The position numbers were made by a program, and so were the translations under genes. From positions 16,863 to 80,862 of the forward strand of contig CALEIK010000004.1 in the NCBI GenBank assembly GCA_937876195.1: a stretch of 64,000 bases of DNA. Reading direction: 5' to 3'. The notes beneath the pieces were generated by a model. It was not told the origin of the DNA. It worked only from the letters and a program-made list of their open reading frames with translations, and did not search any database. Of this stretch, positions 33,780-42,966 are shown piece after piece; positions within the stretch are counted from its first letter, which is position 1, and every line of letters begins with the position of its first letter. Source of the DNA: an uncultured Flavobacteriales bacterium (lineage in GTDB: Bacteria; Bacteroidota; Bacteroidia; Flavobacteriales_D; Crocinitomicaceae).

Positions 33780-36700
33780 ATGAGATATATTGTCCTTGTT
33801 CTGTTTGTTTTTGCGACCTATTTTTCGTGGTCTCAACAGCTCGTCTTTGAGTTTAAAGGACAAGTTGATAATCTTGATATTGCCAAAAGAGAAGGAGGAG
33901 TAACAGTCTCAATTGTTCAAGGTGGAACCACTGTTTCCTCCACGACAACTGCTTCAAATGGAAAATATTCACTGAAAAGCCCTGTTAATTACAAAACACC
34001 TTTTAAAGTAGTTTTTAGTAAACCCGGATTTGTATCAAAGTTTGTTCAATTCAATCTTTCGAAGTTAAATGAGGAAGATATACCTGCTGGTGCAGATTTT
34101 AGACCAGTTGAGGATCTCAGTATGAGTTTGTTCAAGGATCGTGACAATGTCGATTTCTCTTTTTTGAATACGCAATCTGTGGCTACGTTTGATTGGAACC
34201 CAAATGCATTGGCTGTCAATTTGGATAAGGTAGAGAGTACGCGAGTGAGTAAACAGATATTTGATTTACTGGATAAAGCTGATAAAGACAAGGCACAAGC
34301 GGAGATTAAGTACCAGGATGCGATTAAAAAGGCGGATGCGTTTTATAACAGTCAGTCGTACGAGAGTGCGTTGGGGAAATATGAAGAAGCGTTGAAGTAC
34401 AAACCTGCTGAAAAATACCCTGCCGATAGAATTTTGGAGTTGGACGCATTGATTCAAGCAAATAAAGCAAAGGAATTAGCGCAAGCGCAGGAAGATGAAA
34501 AGTACAACAATCTTATCACCGCTGCAGATAATTTAAAATCACAAGGGAAGCTTGCGGAAGCCGTTACAAAATACCAAGCAGCGCTGCAAGAGAAAGACGA
34601 GCAATATCCAAAGGATCAAATTGCGGCACTTACAAAACAAATAGAGAATCAACAGAAAGAAGCTGAAAATCAAGCAAAGTATGAAGCCGCTGTCAAAGCT
34701 GCAGATGCTTTCATGAAGCAGAACAGTATGAAAGCTGCAAGAGACAAATATGTTGAGGCGAACAAGCTAAAACCATCGGAGCAGTATCCTAAAGATAAGT
34801 TGGCTGAATTGGATGGTAAATTGGCCGCACAAGCAGAGAAGGAGTCAGTGAAGAAGAAGTACGACGATGCAATTGCAGCAGGGGATCAATTATTTACGGA
34901 GGAAAAATACGCGGAAGCCAAAGCGAAGTATCAAGAAGCTTTGACAATTGAAAGTGCTTCAACATATGCAAAGGGAAGAGTTGAGATGTGTGACGCAAAA
35001 ATCAATGAAGCCAAAGCAGAAAAGGAGCGTTTAGCGAAAATTGAGAAGTTATTATCAGAAGGAAATGCTGCATTTGTTGCATCAAAATGGGAAGAAGCGA
35101 AAGGAAAATACACTGAAGTTCTGGGCTTAGATGCGGAAAACGCTGTTGCGAAAGAAAAGTTGAAGCTCATTGAGCAAAAAATAGAAGAGTCTAAGAATTT
35201 AGCGGCGCAAGAAGAGAAATTCAAGCAACTCGTAGTGGAAGGAGATAAGGCACTTACAACCGAGAAGTACGATGATGCCATTGCAAAATACGAAGCAGCG
35301 ATACAGATCAAAGCTGCGGCTGATGTCGAAGAAAAAATCAAAGCAATCAAGAAAATTCAAGCGGATTTAGCAGCTGCGAATGAGAAGAAAGCGAATTATG
35401 AGGCTGCAGTTGAAGCAGCAGATAATTTGTTCAATGAAGCGAAATGGGAAGAAGCAAAAGCAAAGTACCGAGAGGCAATGACCTTTGATAATACACAAAC
35501 TTATCCTTCACAACGAATTACAGAAATTGATAAACTGCAAGCGGAAGCAGCAGCAAAAGACAGAAAAAAAGCAGATTATGATGCGGCGATTCAAGCAGCA
35601 GATCAACTTTTTAATGAGGAGAAATGGGCAGAAGCGAAATCAAAGTACCGGGACGCAATGACTTTGGACAATACGCAAGAGTACCCAGCTGGAAAAATCG
35701 CGGAAATTGATAAAATTCAAATTGATTTAGCAGAAGTCGCTAAAAAACAAAAGAAATACGCGGATATCATCAGTGCAGCTGATAATTTGTTCAACGCATC
35801 CGATTGGGAGAAAGCAAAAGCGAAGTACAAGGAAGCTTTGACAGTTGATGACACTCAGACTTATCCTTCAGAACGAATCACCGAAATTGAGAAAATCCAG
35901 AACGAGGCAAAAGCGGAAGCCGAGAAAGAGGCCAGTTATCAGGTAGCGATTAAAGCAGCCGATGATTTGTTTACCAAAGAAAAGTACGCTGAGTCAAAGA
36001 CAAAGTATCAGGAAGCCTTGACTATCGATGCTTCTCAAGCCTATCCCAATGACCGAATAGCTGAAATTGACAAGATCATGGGCAATAAGGCTGCTGAAGC
36101 AGAACGAAAAGCGAAGTACGATGCAACGATTTTAGCAGCTGATCAATTATTGAGTGGCGAAAAACTAGCAGAAGCAAAAGCGAAGTACAACGAAGCGATA
36201 GCAATGGATGGAACTCAATCCTATCCTAAGGATAAAATTGTTGAAATAGATAAGCGAATTGCAGCACAAGGAGATGAAGCGAAAAGAAAGGCAGATTATT
36301 TGGCAGCAGTAAATGCAGCGGATGCACTGTTCAATCAAGCAAAATGGAAAGAAGCAAAAGCAAAATACAATGAAGCACTTACTATTGATGGTTCGGAAGT
36401 ATATCCTGTAGAAAAAATCGCTGAGATAGATAATAAATTAGCGAATCTTTCTAAAGTTAACGCACTCTTGGCGGAAGGGAAAGCGCTTTTTGACGCAAAT
36501 AAATTAGAGGATGCACTTTCTAAGTACCAGGAAGTAGTGGCAATGGATTCTGAAAATGCAACAGCGAAAACGCAGATTGATGCAATTAATGCAAAACTGA
36601 ATGCAAAAGCTTCTGAAGAAGAAAAATTAGCTAAGTTCAATAAATTGAAGGCCGAAGGATTCGCTCTTGCGGATAAAAAAGAATATACCAGTGCGATAGA

Positions 36701-39326
36701 TAAATTGGAAGAAGCACTATCGATTAAAACGGATCAAGAGGTTAAAACGAAGATTGATGATTTGAATGCAACGTTGACTTCTTTGAATGAGAAGAAGGGA
36801 TTAGAAGAGCGCTACAATTCATTGATTACAGAAGCTGAATCAAAAGAGTCGTCAAGCGATTATACCGGAGCGATTAATAAATACAAGGAAGCTTTAACGT
36901 TGAAGCCTTCAGAAGCATTGCCAAAACAGAAAATAGCTGATTTGGAAGCGTTAATGCGTCAATCAAATGAACAAAAGGCGATTGATGAGAAGTATCAGGC
37001 AGCAATGAAAAAGGGAGATGATTTGATGAATCAAAAACGCTATTTGGATGCAATTCAAGAATACAACAAAGCACTGAACATCAAACCAACTGAGCAAGAG
37101 CCAGTAGACAAAGCAGCTGAGGCAGAAAGATTAGAAAAAGCCAAAGGGCACGAAGTGGATGAGCAGTATGAAAAAATATTAACGGTTGCTCAATCAAAAA
37201 TTGACGAAAAAGAATTTACAAAGGCGATCGAATTGTTGAACAGAGCGATGTCACTTAAGCCTGCTGACCCGCGACCACAAGAATTACTTGATAACATTGC
37301 AGAATTGCAGCGTCAAGAGGCTATTTATGCTGAGTTGATGAAAAAGGGAAATGCCTTGGCAGCTTCTAAATCGTATGAAGAGGCGAAATCTAAATATCAA
37401 GAGGCGCTAGCGCAAAAACCAGCGGAAGATGAACCCAAAGAGAAAATTGCGGAAATGGATCGCTTGATATCAGAGTCTTCTTCGGCTGCCGAGAGAGATC
37501 AATTGTACCGTGACTACATGAGTAAAGGGGAGATTGAACTTTCGAGCAAAGAATACGTAATGGCCTTGTCACAGTTTCAAAATGCACTGTCCGTTAAACC
37601 AGGAGATATTGCCGCACAGAACAAAATAAAAGAAGTACAGCAGATTCTAGATAATATCGCTAACGCGCAAGAAGCCAACGTTGAATTAATGAATAAGTTC
37701 AATGCTTTGGTAAAAAATGCCGATGAACAGTTTGCCGTGGAAGATTACTTAAAAGCAAAATCCATATACGAAGAGGCACAGGAGTTGATTCCAGCAAATA
37801 CATACGTTGCACAACAAATTGAGCAGTGTATCTTGTTGGAAAGAAGAAAGTCTGATGTTGAAAGAGATCGAGAGTACCAAAAAATAATTGATGCCGGCGA
37901 TAAAAATTTCGTGATGGGCGATTATGAAAAAGCGAAGGAGTACTTCAAACGTGCTAGTGGTCTGAGAAATAGCGATCCCTATCCTCGAGCTAAACTGGCT
38001 GAAATTGACGCTATTCTAAATCCGGTCATTGTCGATTCAGGAAAACTGAAAGACTTAGGGGATCCATACGATAGTTCAATAATGGACGGTCAAGCATTGC
38101 TTGCCAAAGCGGAAGAAGAGCGAAAATTGATTAAGAAAACGAAAATTCAGAACAAGCAAAATGCAATTCATGTAAGTGAGTCTGAAATGACAGCTGCTAA
38201 AACGCAACAACATTATGACAATACGAACGAGATTTATATGGTTCAGCAGCAGATTACTAGGGATGCGGGCGAATCTGATTTAGGTCGACAAGCAATTGTA
38301 GATGCGTTACGTCAATCGGAGCGTGAACTACAAGAGCTGGATAGAGCGAATACAAACTTTGAGCGGTCAGAAAATCAATCGGATCAGCAATCCTTGAACG
38401 TTGTAGTGAAGAATTCGGCGATTGAATACGGGGAAAAGGAAAGTGTGTATCAAGAGAATACGGACAATATGAACCGCTATAAAACAGTAGAAGCAAATGC
38501 GAGTACTGAAAAGAATAGAGCAAATTACATTAGTAATATTGATTCAGATCAAACAATTACTGGGGTTAAAATTCTCGTAGAAGAAAACACTGTTGAAGGA
38601 AACAAGTACAGAGAAGAAAATACGGAGCTTATTAAAGCAGAGAATAAAGAATTAGCCGATGCGCACATGGCTTCTTACAACGGTGAAATGGAAAAGTACC
38701 TGAAGAATAAGGATAAGATTGAAAGAGAAGTGAACATAAACTCTGGCATTGAACAGTTGGCGAAAGAAGCACATGTCAAAAAGATCGACTATGTGAATGC
38801 GATGGATGAGAAAGCCTTAGTGAAGAGTGGAGAGGCACATAAAGGAGATACAGAAGAACGTGAAGATGCGCGTAAGGCAATCCACAACGTCTACGCTGGA
38901 GTTCAAACGAGAGCAAATGAGGAGGCGGACAAACAAGAGGACAACTCCAATAAATTGGTGGATGTGAACAAAACTTTACAGGCCAGTGCTGCAAATAAAA
39001 GTATTGGAGAACAAGAAAAGCATTATAGCGCTATGGCTGAATTAAACAAGGTCAGTGACAAACCGAAAGAACAACCAAGAATAGCAAATACGCTAGGGGA
39101 GGAGTATCCAGAAGGTGTCTCTCAAGAGTCGTTCACACAAAATGATCAAGACGGTTTAATGAAAGCCATTATTACGCGAAGAATTGTTGTTATTGACGGC
39201 CACGCGGACGTATACGTGAGAACGCAAACGTTGAATGGAATTACCTACTCAAAAAATGGAAATCCTAGTTTATCGCATGTTTGGCAAAAAGAAACCCAAG
39301 ACCCTAGTCTTAAACGCCATTATTAG
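33780..39326 (+). CDS. Large exported protein with 21 TPR-like repeats
   Basis: 1,848 residues: signal peptide (about 1-18), a carboxypeptidase-regulatory-like beta domain (about 25-115), an acidic linker, then 21 repeats of about 59 residues (177-1415), and a charged, non-repetitive C-terminal region predicted to be coiled coil (about 1420-1848). Repeat core: a helix like AAIxAADxLFxEEKW, EAKAKYxEALTID, then YPxxKIAEIDK. They resemble helical TPR-type units. No sorting domain or anchor is evident at the end. Probably periplasmic or surface-associated scaffold; the function is unknown. Neighbouring repeats 7-12 are the most alike, a sign of recent expansion. Confidence 0.85.
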   Translation: MRYIVLVLFVFATYFSWSQQLVFEFKGQVDNLDIAKREGGVTVSIVQGGTTVSSTTTASNGKYSLKSPVNYKTPFKVVFSKPGFVSKFVQFNLSKLNEEDIPAGADFRPVEDLSMSLFKDRDNVDFSFLNTQSVATFDWNPNALAVNLDKVESTRVSKQIFDLLDKADKDKAQAEIKYQDAIKKADAFYNSQSYESALGKYEEALKYKPAEKYPADRILELDALIQANKAKELAQAQEDEKYNNLITAADNLKSQGKLAEAVTKYQAALQEKDEQYPKDQIAALTKQIENQQKEAENQAKYEAAVKAADAFMKQNSMKAARDKYVEANKLKPSEQYPKDKLAELDGKLAAQAEKESVKKKYDDAIAAGDQLFTEEKYAEAKAKYQEALTIESASTYAKGRVEMCDAKINEAKAEKERLAKIEKLLSEGNAAFVASKWEEAKGKYTEVLGLDAENAVAKEKLKLIEQKIEESKNLAAQEEKFKQLVVEGDKALTTEKYDDAIAKYEAAIQIKAAADVEEKIKAIKKIQADLAAANEKKANYEAAVEAADNLFNEAKWEEAKAKYREAMTFDNTQTYPSQRITEIDKLQAEAAAKDRKKADYDAAIQAADQLFNEEKWAEAKSKYRDAMTLDNTQEYPAGKIAEIDKIQIDLAEVAKKQKKYADIISAADNLFNASDWEKAKAKYKEALTVDDTQTYPSERITEIEKIQNEAKAEAEKEASYQVAIKAADDLFTKEKYAESKTKYQEALTIDASQAYPNDRIAEIDKIMGNKAAEAERKAKYDATILAADQLLSGEKLAEAKAKYNEAIAMDGTQSYPKDKIVEIDKRIAAQGDEAKRKADYLAAVNAADALFNQAKWKEAKAKYNEALTIDGSEVYPVEKIAEIDNKLANLSKVNALLAEGKALFDANKLEDALSKYQEVVAMDSENATAKTQIDAINAKLNAKASEEEKLAKFNKLKAEGFALADKKEYTSAIDKLEEALSIKTDQEVKTKIDDLNATLTSLNEKKGLEERYNSLITEAESKESSSDYTGAINKYKEALTLKPSEALPKQKIADLEALMRQSNEQKAIDEKYQAAMKKGDDLMNQKRYLDAIQEYNKALNIKPTEQEPVDKAAEAERLEKAKGHEVDEQYEKILTVAQSKIDEKEFTKAIELLNRAMSLKPADPRPQELLDNIAELQRQEAIYAELMKKGNALAASKSYEEAKSKYQEALAQKPAEDEPKEKIAEMDRLISESSSAAERDQLYRDYMSKGEIELSSKEYVMALSQFQNALSVKPGDIAAQNKIKEVQQILDNIANAQEANVELMNKFNALVKNADEQFAVEDYLKAKSIYEEAQELIPANTYVAQQIEQCILLERRKSDVERDREYQKIIDAGDKNFVMGDYEKAKEYFKRASGLRNSDPYPRAKLAEIDAILNPVIVDSGKLKDLGDPYDSSIMDGQALLAKAEEERKLIKKTKIQNKQNAIHVSESEMTAAKTQQHYDNTNEIYMVQQQITRDAGESDLGRQAIVDALRQSERELQELDRANTNFERSENQSDQQSLNVVVKNSAIEYGEKESVYQENTDNMNRYKTVEANASTEKNRANYISNIDSDQTITGVKILVEENTVEGNKYREENTELIKAENKELADAHMASYNGEMEKYLKNKDKIEREVNINSGIEQLAKEAHVKKIDYVNAMDEKALVKSGEAHKGDTEEREDARKAIHNVYAGVQTRANEEADKQEDNSNKLVDVNKTLQASAANKSIGEQEKHYSAMAELNKVSDKPKEQPRIANTLGEEYPEGVSQESFTQNDQDGLMKAIITRRIVVIDGHADVYVRTQTLNGITYSKNGNPSLSHVWQKETQDPSLKRHY
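34308..38024 (+). repeat. Tandem array of about 21 coding repeats (about 177 bases each)
   Basis: The array lies inside the 1,848-residue protein gene. The central units (about 35.4-36.4 kb) share conserved codon blocks such as gcagctgataatttgttcaa and tgggaagaagcaaaagcaaa; outer units are more diverged. This is consistent with repeat expansion by recombination or slippage. Confidence 0.75.
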
Positions 39327-40335
39327 TCTATTTATCCTGAGCTCTTGTCAGGAAGAAATAGATCGGCGATCTTTTCTTGAAATTCAAGGTGAAACGCAAG
39401 GCACGACTTATACGATTATTATTGTTGAGAATGACGTGACCGTTACAAAAAATCACATCGATTCGCTTTTCTCATCATTTGATGCTTCGCTTTCTACCTA
39501 TATTTCAACTTCCGTCATTTCACAACTCAACGAAAGCAAAGAGCAATTCACCATTGAGGATAAAACGGGCTATTTTAAAAGGTGCTATGGACTCAGCAAA
39601 GATGTCTTTGTAAAAACAAACGGCGCTTTTGATCCTTCCGTTTTTCCGCTTGTGAAGGGATGGGGATTTATGAACAATGTAGAAACACCGTTGTCCCAAT
39701 CTGCTGTAGATTCTATATTGACATTTATTTCTTTTGAACCCGACAAATTGCACAGTATTCGTTTTGAGAATTCATCCATTGAATTAACGAAGAAGCATCC
39801 ATCCTTTCAAATTGATTTCAATGCAATTGCTCAAGGACTTTCAGTCGATGTGGTAGACGATTTCTTAAAAAACAAAGGGTACCAAAACTATTACATCGAA
39901 GTTGGTGGAGAACTCATTGTTCGCGGTCACAATCGTGAGGGCGAGAACTGGAAGATTGGTGTGGATGCTCCAAAAGAAAACCTAGATACCCGTGAATTGA
40001 ATACCATTCTTAGCATTTCGGATAAGGCCATTGCGACCAGTGGGAATTACCGTAAGTTTTATGAAGTGGATGGCGTGAAATATTCGCACACGTTGGATCC
40101 AAAGACAGGATTTCCAGTGCAACATTCTCTATTAAGCGTCACAGTGATTGCAAACGATGCTGCAAGAGCAGATGCGTATGCAACAGCGTTCATGGTTATA
40201 GGCGTAAAAAAGACCTTGGAGTTCATACAAACGCACCCAAATGAAGAACTGGAGGTGTATTTACTCTATGGAGATGAGAGCGGTGAGATTAATTCTCGCA
40301 TGTCGGATGGATTTGCTCAGTTCATCGAAGAATAG
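39277..40335 (+). CDS. apbE: FAD:protein FMN transferase (lipoprotein)
   Basis: A 352-residue ApbE that attaches FMN to a Ser/Thr in target proteins such as NqrB/NqrC- or RnfG-type subunits. The lipoprotein signal ends LSSC; family motifs are GTTYTIII near the start, FDPSVFPLVKGWGF, the flavin-binding AIATSGNYRKFYEVDG, HTLDPKTGFPV and DAARADAYATAFMV. I prefer the ATG at 39277, just before the signal; the open frame starts at 39235. Both overlap the 3' end of the repeat-protein gene (50 or 92 bases) in another frame, so translation is probably coupled. A target protein is not in the window. Confidence 0.9.
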   Translation: MFGKKKPKTLVLNAIISLFILSSCQEEIDRRSFLEIQGETQGTTYTIIIVENDVTVTKNHIDSLFSSFDASLSTYISTSVISQLNESKEQFTIEDKTGYFKRCYGLSKDVFVKTNGAFDPSVFPLVKGWGFMNNVETPLSQSAVDSILTFISFEPDKLHSIRFENSSIELTKKHPSFQIDFNAIAQGLSVDVVDDFLKNKGYQNYYIEVGGELIVRGHNREGENWKIGVDAPKENLDTRELNTILSISDKAIATSGNYRKFYEVDGVKYSHTLDPKTGFPVQHSLLSVTVIANDAARADAYATAFMVIGVKKTLEFIQTHPNEELEVYLLYGDESGEINSRMSDGFAQFIEE

Positions 40336-40423
40336 GTTATTCGCAACGCACTGTGGGTAACTAATTCACATCGTTTATTTGTCACGTCAAAGTTCTAGTA
40401 ATTTTATCTCAAATTGTTTTAAG

Positions 40424-40780
40424 ATGAAAGAGAACAAATTGGTGCGAATAATTCTATTAATTGCCATGTTGGTGTGTGCAGCAATTATCGTCACCTATTA
40501 TTGGCAGCATGAAACCTTGGAGGCAATTGCAACAGTTCCCATGTATGTCATGATTACTGCATTGGCATATATTTTAATTCAAATTCTCAAACGTTCTATC
40601 TACAAAGAACAGCGCTGGTACGATTGGCTGTATTACATTGGACTAATCGCCATTATGCTTCCAACAGTGATCGCCAATGAAGGAAATGCATCGATTTTTC
40701 ATCTAGCAACAGATTTCGGTACTTTGTTTTTAATTGTTCCTGTTTTATTGGAAGGTAAAGTTATTGTAAATGGAAAGTAG
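40424..40780 (+). CDS. Small inner-membrane protein, unknown function
   Basis: A 118-residue protein with three to four hydrophobic segments (IILLIAMLVCAAIIVTYYW, VPMYVMITALAYILIQIL, WLYYIGLIAIMLPTVI, and FGTLFLIVPVLL). The ATG at 40424 is used; the longer frame begins with a TTG at 40379 and adds 15 polar residues. It overlaps the mpl gene by 11 bases, so the two are probably coupled, perhaps with a cell-wall link. No family is recognised. Confidence 0.65.
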   Translation: MKENKLVRIILLIAMLVCAAIIVTYYWQHETLEAIATVPMYVMITALAYILIQILKRSIYKEQRWYDWLYYIGLIAIMLPTVIANEGNASIFHLATDFGTLFLIVPVLLEGKVIVNGK

Positions 40781-42146
40781 TACGAAAAAGGTTCATTTTA
40801 TTGCAATAGGAGGGAGTGCGATGCACAATTTAGCAATTGCACTAAGTCGAAAAGGAATGCTTGTTACTGGTTCTGATGATGAAATTTTTGAACCGTCGAA
40901 ATCGCGTTTGAACAAGCAAGGAATTTTACCGGCAACCATTGGTTGGGACGCCTCAAAAATAACGACAGACCTAGACGCTGTCATTCTCGGAATGCATGCC
41001 AGAGAGGACAATCCTGAGTTGACAAAAGCGAAAGAATTGAACATTCCTATTTTTTCTTATCCTGAGTACCTGTACGAGCAAAGCAAAGATAAAACACGCG
41101 TTGTCATTGGAGGTTCACATGGAAAAACGACCATCACAGCGATGATTTTACACGTGGTGAACGTTCTCGGCTTGAATGTCGATTACATGGTCGGAGCGCA
41201 ACTCGATGGCTATGATTGCATGGTGAAACTGTCTGAAGATGCCAAAATTATGCTGTTGGAAGGAGATGAGTACTTAAGTTCTCCTATTGATAGACGTCCT
41301 AAATTTCATTTGTACAGACCGAATGTGGCGATAATTAGTGGAATTGCATGGGACCATATCAATGTATTCCCAACTTTTGACAATTATGTAGAACAATTTG
41401 ATATTTTCTGCTCATTGATAGAACCGAATGGAACGTTGGTGTACAACACTGAAGATGCCGAGGTGAAGAAATTAGGAGAAAAATACGCCTCAAAATGCAA
41501 GGCAGTTGAATACCAAACGCCTCAGTACCGTGTGGTTGAAAATGGGACGGTACTTTCCTTCGAAGGAAAAGATTATTCTTTGAACATCTTTGGGGGACAT
41601 AACCTTCAAAACTTGATGGGGGCAATGAATGTTAGCAAGGCAATTGGGATTTCCTCCGACGATTTTCTAACCGCCATGGCAACATTTACAGGTGCTGGAA
41701 AACGATTGCAAAAAGTCGTGGAAGCGGGTGATTTTGTCATGTACAAAGATTTTGCGCATTCGCCATCCAAGCTCAAAGCAACAACTAAAGCGGTGAAAGA
41801 GCAGTATGCAGACAGAAAAGTAATTGCCTGTATGGAGTTGCACACCTTTTCCTCGTTGAAAAAAGAATTTCTTCCGCACTACAAAGATGCCATGAATGCT
41901 GCCGACATAGCAGTGGTGTATTTCAGTCATGAAGTCGTTGCTCACAAGAAGCTAGCACCAATCACGAAAGAAATGGTGGCTGAAGGTTTTGGTGGTAATG
42001 TACTCGTATTGACTGAAACTGATGAAGTCTTGGCATTTATCCGTGCGCAGAAGTGGAACAACAGTGTATTGCTTATGATGTCATCTGGTAATTTTGACGG
42101 AATTGATTATGATGCCTTGGGAGCAGAGTTGATAGGGGAACTGTAA
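40770..42146 (+). CDS. mpl: UDP-N-acetylmuramate:tripeptide ligase (Mpl)
   Basis: A 458-residue Mur-family ligase that joins L-Ala-gamma-D-Glu-meso-diaminopimelate to UDP-N-acetylmuramate in peptidoglycan recycling. The N-terminal Rossmann domain has HFIAIGGSAMHNLA, the ATP site is GGSHGKTTITAMIL, the central part has HNLQNLMGAMNVSKAIG, and the C-terminal domain contains DFAHSPSKLKATTKAV, diagnostic of Mpl. Length is as expected. anmK and murF also lie in this window (58 and 60 kb), forming a recycling theme. Confidence 0.93.
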   Translation: MESSTKKVHFIAIGGSAMHNLAIALSRKGMLVTGSDDEIFEPSKSRLNKQGILPATIGWDASKITTDLDAVILGMHAREDNPELTKAKELNIPIFSYPEYLYEQSKDKTRVVIGGSHGKTTITAMILHVVNVLGLNVDYMVGAQLDGYDCMVKLSEDAKIMLLEGDEYLSSPIDRRPKFHLYRPNVAIISGIAWDHINVFPTFDNYVEQFDIFCSLIEPNGTLVYNTEDAEVKKLGEKYASKCKAVEYQTPQYRVVENGTVLSFEGKDYSLNIFGGHNLQNLMGAMNVSKAIGISSDDFLTAMATFTGAGKRLQKVVEAGDFVMYKDFAHSPSKLKATTKAVKEQYADRKVIACMELHTFSSLKKEFLPHYKDAMNAADIAVVYFSHEVVAHKKLAPITKEMVAEGFGGNVLVLTETDEVLAFIRAQKWNNSVLLMMSSGNFDGIDYDALGAELIGEL

Positions 42147-42159
42147 TTATTGATCGACA

Positions 42160-42801
42160 CTAAGACTGTTTTTGAGCGATTAGTACAGTGTGAGTGTCTA
42201 TTTCGTTTTTCGATTTTGCGTAATCAATTTTAAATGTCTTTATCAGGAGGAAATTGTTCTTGTTGAGTTGCTCTTTTATGCAGTCAAGGTCATGAAAGTA
42301 AAAGTATGTTCTGTCGCCCGAGCTTCCCACTTGAAAACCAGAATTGATTGAATCACCTTCAACAAAACTTAAATAGATAAGTCCGTTTTTATTCAGCAAA
42401 TTGGCGTTATAGAAAATCAACTTTTCACAGTCTTTTGGAGATAAATAGGGCAAACAAAATCCACAAACGATGGCATCGTAAAATGTGTTGAGTTTACTGA
42501 TATCTCGGCTGTCCATCACTTCAAAACGTGCCGTTGGATTGTTTTTACGTGCAAGTTCTATCATCTTAGGTGCGATGTCAATGCCAAAAATTGACAGATC
42601 ACGTCGTTTTGAGAGCAAGTACTTCGTGATATTTCCTGGCCCACAGCCAATTTCAAGCACTGTAGCATGTTCTTTTTCAATGTTTGCACAAAGAAAATCG
42701 TAGGTTTCATTGTACACATCCAAATGCATAAACTTGTCCTCGTAGAGTGAAGCAATTTTATTCCAAGTTTCAAATGTTTCTTTGTAGTGGTCGATACCCA
42801 T
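42160..42801 (-). CDS. Class I SAM-dependent methyltransferase
   Basis: A 213-residue Methyltransf_25-type enzyme. SAM-binding motif I is VLEIGCGPGNITKYLL, motif II region FGIDIAPKMIELARKNNP, and post-I MDSRDISKLNTFYDAIVCGFCLPYL. The substrate is unknown. A minus-strand TAAATTTG box (42819-42826) lies about 20 bases upstream. Bases 42802-42966 contain nothing else. Confidence 0.88.
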   Translation of the reverse strand: MGIDHYKETFETWNKIASLYEDKFMHLDVYNETYDFLCANIEKEHATVLEIGCGPGNITKYLLSKRRDLSIFGIDIAPKMIELARKNNPTARFEVMDSRDISKLNTFYDAIVCGFCLPYLSPKDCEKLIFYNANLLNKNGLIYLSFVEGDSINSGFQVGSSGDRTYFYFHDLDCIKEQLNKNNFLLIKTFKIDYAKSKNEIDTHTVLIAQKQS

Positions 42802-42966
42802 AACAATTAGTTAATGTTCAAATTTAGCACAAAAGTTTTATGGAATTTCAGATGCTGGATTTAGTATCTCTGGATTCATTTTATCCACCATATAAACTTC
42901 AAAAGCAAAACTCAGTTTTTCTATTATCAAAACAAACTATTCCTGAGTTTATACGTCTTTTTACCA

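Noticed and set aside
34931..35350. Minus-strand open frame of 139 codons inside the repeat protein gene
   Set aside because: Ala/Ser/Phe-rich antisense shadow of the Lys/Glu/Ala coding repeats; no start context or independent homology.
34308..38024. Regular direct repeats that could suggest a CRISPR-like array
   Set aside because: Units are about 177 bases, in frame and diverged, with no spacers.
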